Part shown: piece after piece, positions 59,359 to 64,000 of the stretch
Position numbering within the stretch: the stretch's first letter is position 1
Layout: every line of letters starts with the position of its first letter
From: Lachnospiraceae bacterium
GTDB taxonomy: Bacteria; Bacillota; Clostridia; Lachnospirales; Lachnospiraceae
Direction: 5' to 3'
Length of the DNA stretch: 64,000 nt
Assembly: GCA_017450065.1 (NCBI GenBank)
Contig: JAFSYI010000083.1
Span: 124,001 to 188,000, forward strand
Notes under the pieces: generated by a model
Seen by the model: only the letters and a program-made list of their open reading frames with translations
Databases searched by the model: none
Told to the model about the DNA's origin: nothing
Program-made: the position numbers and the translations under genes

Positions 59359-62034
59359 ATGGATTTTAAAAAGGAACTGTCGACAAAGATAATAGGTATT
59401 GCAGCTCTTGTGGTACTTGGTTATATATTTTTTATTTCGGTATATAACCAGATAATCGTGCAAAGCGGAGGATTCTTCTATGCCATAATATTTGGCGGAA
59501 TCCTTATTCTTGCTTTTGTACTTCTGAGCCTTGTGACCAAGATACTTGACATTTCGGATGAAGTTAACGATAACTTTATGTGGAATGTTGTTGAGGTTGT
59601 CATGCTCTGTTTCAGTGCATACCTGTTCCTTATATTCAGACTTTCTTATAAATCCTCGGTGCCGGCCGAAGAGACCATAATATACCGTGCTGCGGCACTG
59701 ATGAAGGAGAAAGCAATAAGTACCAAGGGAATGGATATGATATCACATCTTATCACATACCCCTCGCAGTACGTTTATGCGCGTTTCCTTTCTGTATTTT
59801 TCAAAATGACGGATACAGGGTCCGGAGCATTCGTAACTCTTAATGCCATTACCCTCATTCTTACCGCTTTTGTGATGGACAGGGTTGTAAGAAGGATAGC
59901 GGGGCGTGCATGCGGACTTCTGGCTGCCCTTTGTACACTGTTCATTCCGTCCCAGTCGTTTGCGGTATATTCTTACAGCAGTGAGTTCTTCCTCTGCTTT
60001 ATAATGATACTTACCTTTGACATACTTTTACTGGTAACAGACGGAAAGAAAAGAGATAAGAAGCGTATGATAATATTTGATGCTTTATTCGGTCTGCTTC
60101 TTGGTCTTTTATGCTTTACAGAGCCGCTCACCTTTATATGTATAATAGCTTTTCTTGTATATTTTGTTTACAGAAGAAAGGTAAAGGAGCATTATCCATG
60201 GCATGCATTTGCCGTGATCTGCGGTGTGATGCTTCTGACGCTTCTGATCTTTAACATAACCAAGTCGTCGGTCCTTGATAAAAGCTTTGGTGAAGTGGTC
60301 GGTGGATCCTTTACACGGTTTTCTGTTTCCAGAAATCCGGAAACGGATGAGAAGTATACCTTCGGCGAGATATTCAGGCTTTTCCACAGCAATCTTGATA
60401 ATCAGAATACAAATGTTAACGACAACTATCTCTTCCTTGAAGGCAAGGACGGAGAGTCTTATACCAGGACGAACAGCGCATGGTTCACGCTTGGCACACA
60501 AATGAGCTATATGTTTATCATAGTTATGTCGATAGCATGTGCCTACTATATGCTCAGGAACAAACACAGGGAAGTTCTGCCGTGCCTTCTGCTGCTGTTT
60601 GGAAGCTTTATCATGCTGTTTTACCGTTCCACGAAGGAGAACAGTACATATTTTCTTTTTGAAATACTGATGATAATAGGCTGTACGGGTCTTCATTATA
60701 TGTATATGAACCATCATTCGGACATTCCTGTGCTTCTGAGTGAAATGGCCAATTCTCCTACAATGAGTCCGGCAACCCTGGCAGGAACACTTGCACGCGC
60801 CAAGGCTCTTATATTTGTGGATCACAGCAGGGACAAGGAGCCCAGGATAGAAATAAGCGAAGAACAGGCAATAATCCAGAATTCAATGGATGATAAATTC
60901 GTGACTGACGGTGCTCCGGGACAGGAAAGCGGCTCCGGTACAGATGTAGCGTCGGAATTCAGTATTTTTTCAGGCGGTGTAACTGATTACGGTGACGGTG
61001 CGTTCGGAGGACAGGTCGGTGATATGTTCGGAACCGTTCCTCAGGCTGTTCAGGTACAAAATGAGGATTCCATGAAGACAGGGACGGGAGATTTCATTGC
61101 CCGGAGTCCTGCCGGTATGACAGAGCCTGCCGGAGAGTCCGGCGCAGAAGAAACAGGCGGGTATGCCGGTGATGCATATGAAGAATATCCCGAGGAATAC
61201 TCCGATACATATGAGGAATATAATGACGCTGACGGAGGATATATCGAGGAGTACGAAGAATATCCGGAGGAATATACGGAACAGCCGGAAGAGTATTCAG
61301 GGGATTATACAGGACAGTACGAAGAATACAGTGAGGATAATACGGGATCATACGAGGAATATCCCGAAGATTATCCGGAAGAATATGAGGAATATCCGGA
61401 AGAGTTTGAAGAATATCCTGAGGATCAGGTGGAAGAGTACGGAGAATATCCGGAAGAAGCGGCAGGGGAATATGAGGAATATCCTGAAGAAGCGGTTGAA
61501 GAATACCCGGAGTCTGCAGGGGAAGAGCCACAGCAGTATGAGGAGTATCAGCAGGAGAAGAATGAACAGCCGCAGGACGGAGTACAGCAGAAAAAGAAAT
61601 CAGCATTCAGCAATACATCACATGCCCTTGGATTCAATATGGAGAATAGTTTCTTTGATCATGGATTCAAAGAGGGAATTGATTATGAAACCACATATTT
61701 CGAGGAGCCGGAAGCTGATATAGACGATCCGCTGCCCGATTACGAGTCCGGACTTTCAATATATGCGGAGGATGACTGGTTTACTGACGAGCCTTCAGGC
61801 ACTTCAGCCGATACGGCCGCATATCCTTCCGAGGCTGAGGCTTATACGGAGAGAACAGACCCTGAAGCAGCACCACAGCAGGAAAACACTGCTGTATCCG
61901 CAAATGTACTTCAGCAGGAGAATATACAGACGGTAAACGGAACGGATGATACGGCGCAGGGAACAGAAACAGTCAGGAAGAAGGTAATAAAGAAGAAGGT
62001 TGTCAGAAGGGTGGTAAAGAAGACCAATTCATAG
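59359..62034 (+). CDS. Polytopic membrane protein (GT-C-like) with acidic Glu/Tyr/Pro tail
   Basis: An 891-residue protein. The first 460 residues hold about ten membrane helices with long outer loops, as in GT-C glycosyltransferases of the ArnT/PMT type; an exact family is not clear. The remaining 430 residues are soluble and low in complexity. Residues about 608-734 repeat EEYPE and related Glu-Tyr-Pro units. The protein ends with a strongly basic segment (about 873-889, RKKVIKKKVVRRVVKK). The tail is probably cytoplasmic. It may bind a partner or the membrane by charge; this is inference. It lies 18 nt after metY. Confidence 0.7.
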   Translation: MDFKKELSTKIIGIAALVVLGYIFFISVYNQIIVQSGGFFYAIIFGGILILAFVLLSLVTKILDISDEVNDNFMWNVVEVVMLCFSAYLFLIFRLSYKSSVPAEETIIYRAAALMKEKAISTKGMDMISHLITYPSQYVYARFLSVFFKMTDTGSGAFVTLNAITLILTAFVMDRVVRRIAGRACGLLAALCTLFIPSQSFAVYSYSSEFFLCFIMILTFDILLLVTDGKKRDKKRMIIFDALFGLLLGLLCFTEPLTFICIIAFLVYFVYRRKVKEHYPWHAFAVICGVMLLTLLIFNITKSSVLDKSFGEVVGGSFTRFSVSRNPETDEKYTFGEIFRLFHSNLDNQNTNVNDNYLFLEGKDGESYTRTNSAWFTLGTQMSYMFIIVMSIACAYYMLRNKHREVLPCLLLLFGSFIMLFYRSTKENSTYFLFEILMIIGCTGLHYMYMNHHSDIPVLLSEMANSPTMSPATLAGTLARAKALIFVDHSRDKEPRIEISEEQAIIQNSMDDKFVTDGAPGQESGSGTDVASEFSIFSGGVTDYGDGAFGGQVGDMFGTVPQAVQVQNEDSMKTGTGDFIARSPAGMTEPAGESGAEETGGYAGDAYEEYPEEYSDTYEEYNDADGGYIEEYEEYPEEYTEQPEEYSGDYTGQYEEYSEDNTGSYEEYPEDYPEEYEEYPEEFEEYPEDQVEEYGEYPEEAAGEYEEYPEEAVEEYPESAGEEPQQYEEYQQEKNEQPQDGVQQKKKSAFSNTSHALGFNMENSFFDHGFKEGIDYETTYFEEPEADIDDPLPDYESGLSIYAEDDWFTDEPSGTSADTAAYPSEAEAYTERTDPEAAPQQENTAVSANVLQQENIQTVNGTDDTAQGTETVRKKVIKKKVVRRVVKKTNS

Positions 62035-62060
62035 TTTTGTAAAATTAGTAAATTTTTGTG

Positions 62061-62089
62061 TTGCATATTTGATGTTTTTTTAATATAAT
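62061..62089 (+). promoter_or_regulatory. tRNA-Thr promoter
   Basis: TTGCAT (62061-62066), 17-nt spacer and TATAAT (62084-62089), 20 nt before the tRNA. Confidence 0.75.
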
Positions 62090-62109
62090 TTTTTGGTAAG
62101 TCGTTATAA

Positions 62110-62182
<73 letters not shown>

Positions 62183-62195
62183 GTGACTGTTATTG

Positions 62196-62240
62196 GGGAC
62201 AACACGGGCGTCAGCTTCGAAGTTGTCCCTTCTATTTACT
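62196..62240 (+). terminator. Terminator after tRNA-Thr
   Basis: GGGACAAC (62196-62203) and GTTGTCCC (62222-62229) form an 8-bp stem followed by TTCTATTT. Confidence 0.75.
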
Positions 62241-62274
62241 AAACTAATGCTTTGTGATACATTATAATTTATAG

Positions 62275-62295
62275 TGAACGAATTTAATTCGTTCA
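62275..62295 (+). promoter_or_regulatory. Palindrome at the predicted argH transcription start
   Basis: TGAACGAAT-TTA-ATTCGTTCA has perfect 9-bp arms. It begins seven bases after a TATAAT at 62263-62268 (no good -35). This position suits an operator. ATTCGTTCA-like half sites also occur at 27808 and 56207. Confidence 0.5.
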
Positions 62296-62368
62296 TTTTG
62301 CGCCGGGCCGGCGGAAGCACTACCTGTTCCGGACAGGCAAAGGAAAAGAAAGTAAGAGGATAATACAA

Positions 62369-63787
62369 ATGGCTCAATTGTGGGGCGGAAGATTTGAAAA
62401 GGAAACAGATGAGCTTGTATATGCTTTTAATGCGTCCATATCCTTTGACAAAAAGCTTTATAAGCAGGATATAGCCGGAAGCAAGGTACATGCAAGGATG
62501 CTTGCGAAACAGGGTATAATAACCGCTGAGGACGAGAAGGCGATACAGCTGGGTCTTGACTCAATCCTTGATGATATCGAGTACGGAAATATAGAGATAA
62601 CCGATGAATATGAGGATATACACAGCTTCGTAGAGGCCAATCTTACCGAAAGAATAGGTGAGGCAGGTAAAAAACTGCATACCGGCAGGAGCAGGAACGA
62701 TCAGGTTGCCCTTGACATGAGGATGTATACAAGGGATAAGGTCCTTGAAACAAGAGGGCTTATCATACAGCTTCTCGGTACTCTTGACGATCTGATGGAG
62801 AAGCATATAGAAACATATATGCCGGGATTTACACATCTGCAGAAAGCACAGCCGGTAACTCTGGCGCATCATCTCGGAGCCTATTTTGAGATGTTTAAGA
62901 GGGATTATCAGCGCCTCTATGATATATTTGACAGAATGAATTTCTGTCCTCTCGGAGCAGGCGCGCTTGCAGGCACCACCTATCCTCTGGACAGGAAATA
63001 TACGGCCAAGGCGCTTGGTTTCTACGGACCTACATTAAACAGCATGGATTCGGTATCGGACAGGGATTATCTTATAGAATACCTGGCTGCCGCTTCAACA
63101 ATAATGATGCATCTCAGCAGGTTCTGTGAAGAGATCATCATATGGAACAGTAATGAATACCGCTATATTGAAATAGATGATGCGTTTTCGACCGGAAGCA
63201 GCATAATGCCGCAGAAAAAAAATCCGGATATAGCTGAACTTATAAGAGGAAAGACAGGCAGGGTATACGGAGCCTTAATGTCGCTCCTTACCACCATGAA
63301 AGGAATTCCGCTTGCATATAATAAAGATATGCAGGAGGATAAGGAGCTTGTATTTGATGCAATGGATACCGTAAACGGGTGTCTTGTGTTATTTAACGGC
63401 ATGATAAAGTCGATAAAGTTCAATAAGGATATTATGGCTGCGAGCGCCATGAACGGCTTCACCAATGCCACCGATGCCGCTGATTATCTTGTCGGAAGAG
63501 GAGTGCCGTTCAGGGACGCGCACGGTATCATAGGGAGGCTGGTACTTTACTGTATCGATAAGAAATGTTCTCTTGATGAACTGTCGCTTGATGAACTGAG
63601 AGAGATATCCCCGAAGTTTGATGAGGGCGTTTATGATGCGATAAGTCTTAAAACCTGTGTCAAGAGAAGGCTGACGATGGGAGCCCCGGGACGCAGGGCA
63701 ATGGAGGAAGAGATCCTTTCATGCCGGGAATTCTTAAAGAAGGCAAAGGAAGCCGAGAATGAGATAAACAGCTTTTTCAATGAATAA
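62369..63787 (+). CDS. argH: Argininosuccinate lyase
   Basis: A 472-residue fumarase/aspartase-superfamily enzyme that splits argininosuccinate into arginine and fumarate. The signature [20 protein letters not shown] carries the catalytic serine. The N-terminal [25 protein letters not shown] and [15 protein letters not shown] are also typical. It starts after AAGAGGA. argG is not in the window. Confidence 0.97.
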   Translation: MAQLWGGRFEKETDELVYAFNASISFDKKLYKQDIAGSKVHARMLAKQGIITAEDEKAIQLGLDSILDDIEYGNIEITDEYEDIHSFVEANLTERIGEAGKKLHTGRSRNDQVALDMRMYTRDKVLETRGLIIQLLGTLDDLMEKHIETYMPGFTHLQKAQPVTLAHHLGAYFEMFKRDYQRLYDIFDRMNFCPLGAGALAGTTYPLDRKYTAKALGFYGPTLNSMDSVSDRDYLIEYLAAASTIMMHLSRFCEEIIIWNSNEYRYIEIDDAFSTGSSIMPQKKNPDIAELIRGKTGRVYGALMSLLTTMKGIPLAYNKDMQEDKELVFDAMDTVNGCLVLFNGMIKSIKFNKDIMAASAMNGFTNATDAADYLVGRGVPFRDAHGIIGRLVLYCIDKKCSLDELSLDELREISPKFDEGVYDAISLKTCVKRRLTMGAPGRRAMEEEILSCREFLKKAKEAENEINSFFNE

Positions 63788-63836
63788 TGTAAGCATTGAT
63801 CTGCGACTATTATATAGTGAAAGTGAGGAGATTATT

Positions 63837-64000
63837 ATGAGTGAGAAATTAAAGGTGGGAATACTTGGCGGAACGGGAATGGTAGGACAGAGATTCATAT
63901 CTCTTCTTGAGGATCATCCCTGGTTTGAGGTTGTTACCATAGCAGCCAGTGCCAGGAGTGCGGGCAAGAGATATGAAGATGCGGTAGGTGACAGGTGGAA
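63837..64000 (+). CDS. asd: Aspartate-semialdehyde dehydrogenase (3' partial)
   Basis: Only the first 54 residues are inside the window. The start at 63837 follows [33 protein letters not shown] is the NADP-binding Rossmann start, and [19 protein letters not shown] matches Asd of the archaeal/Clostridia type. It makes aspartate semialdehyde for lysine, threonine and methionine synthesis. The catalytic cysteine lies beyond the window end. Confidence 0.88.
   Translation, partial: MSEKLKVGILGGTGMVGQRFISLLEDHPWFEVVTIAASARSAGKRYEDAVGDRW

Noticed and set aside
61163..61723. 186-residue open frame overlapping the end of the GT-C-like gene
   Set aside because: It is an alternate-frame shadow of the Glu/Tyr/Pro repeat; composition is arginine/asparagine-rich and it lacks a credible ribosome binding site.

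Overview
This 64 kb window looks like part of a chromosome of an anaerobic, low-to-mid G+C Firmicute, most likely a Lachnospiraceae-type Clostridia. The support is protein style and gene content: a type II NADP isocitrate dehydrogenase, Rex, an EF-G-2-like GTPase, BspA-type leucine-rich surface proteins, a class B sortase, a predicted glutamate 2,3-aminomutase and a soluble formate dehydrogenase. Every gene I can support is on the + strand. I see no prophage, transposase, CRISPR array or rRNA. The species is inferred from style only.

Layout. 1-9300: a dlt-like surface-modification locus with an adenylation enzyme (cut by the window start), a HAD-type lipoprotein, a beta-propeller lipoprotein, an acyl carrier protein, an MBOAT acyltransferase, an inositol-monophosphatase-like enzyme and a DltD/SGNH-like protein. 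9429-11781: trpS and a KamA-family aminomutase whose substrate residues predict glutamate 2,3-aminomutase. 11858-12036: a 6S RNA candidate with its own promoter. 12187-26183: a molybdenum and formate region holding modC, a REC-GGDEF-EAL regulator, an NAD(P)H/formate dehydrogenase pair with cysteine at the selenocysteine position, an HPt protein, modA, modB, moeA, a second MoeA-like protein, a mobB-moaC fusion and mobA. modA has a long candidate regulatory leader. 26321-40943: a lipoprotein, pheST, M18 aminopeptidase, queA, a PilZ protein, a phosphoglycerate-mutase homologue that has lost key catalytic residues, an EF-G-2-like GTPase and leuS.

41170-49540: a class B sortase followed by two large BspA-like surface proteins; the first ends in a TPKTG sorting signal, the second in a plain membrane anchor. 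49554-56185: a candidate Re-citrate synthase, NADP-isocitrate dehydrogenase, rex, a coiled-coil protein, nnr and alr in one tight run. This suggests glutamate precursor synthesis with redox control. 56288-64000: yebC, a hairpin-rich spacer, a CFI-box protein, metY-type sulfhydrylase, a polytopic membrane protein with a long acidic Glu/Tyr/Pro tail, tRNA-Thr(CGT), argH and the start of asd.

Between genes there are recurrent small elements: a 37-nt motif in three spacers, CATAAGG/CCTTATG inverted repeats, a 36-nt tandem duplication, and hairpins with a GAA loop. These, the modA leader, the degenerate phosphoglycerate mutase and the reorganised dlt-like locus are the best candidates for undescribed biology. 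All functions are read from motifs and context; no database search was run.
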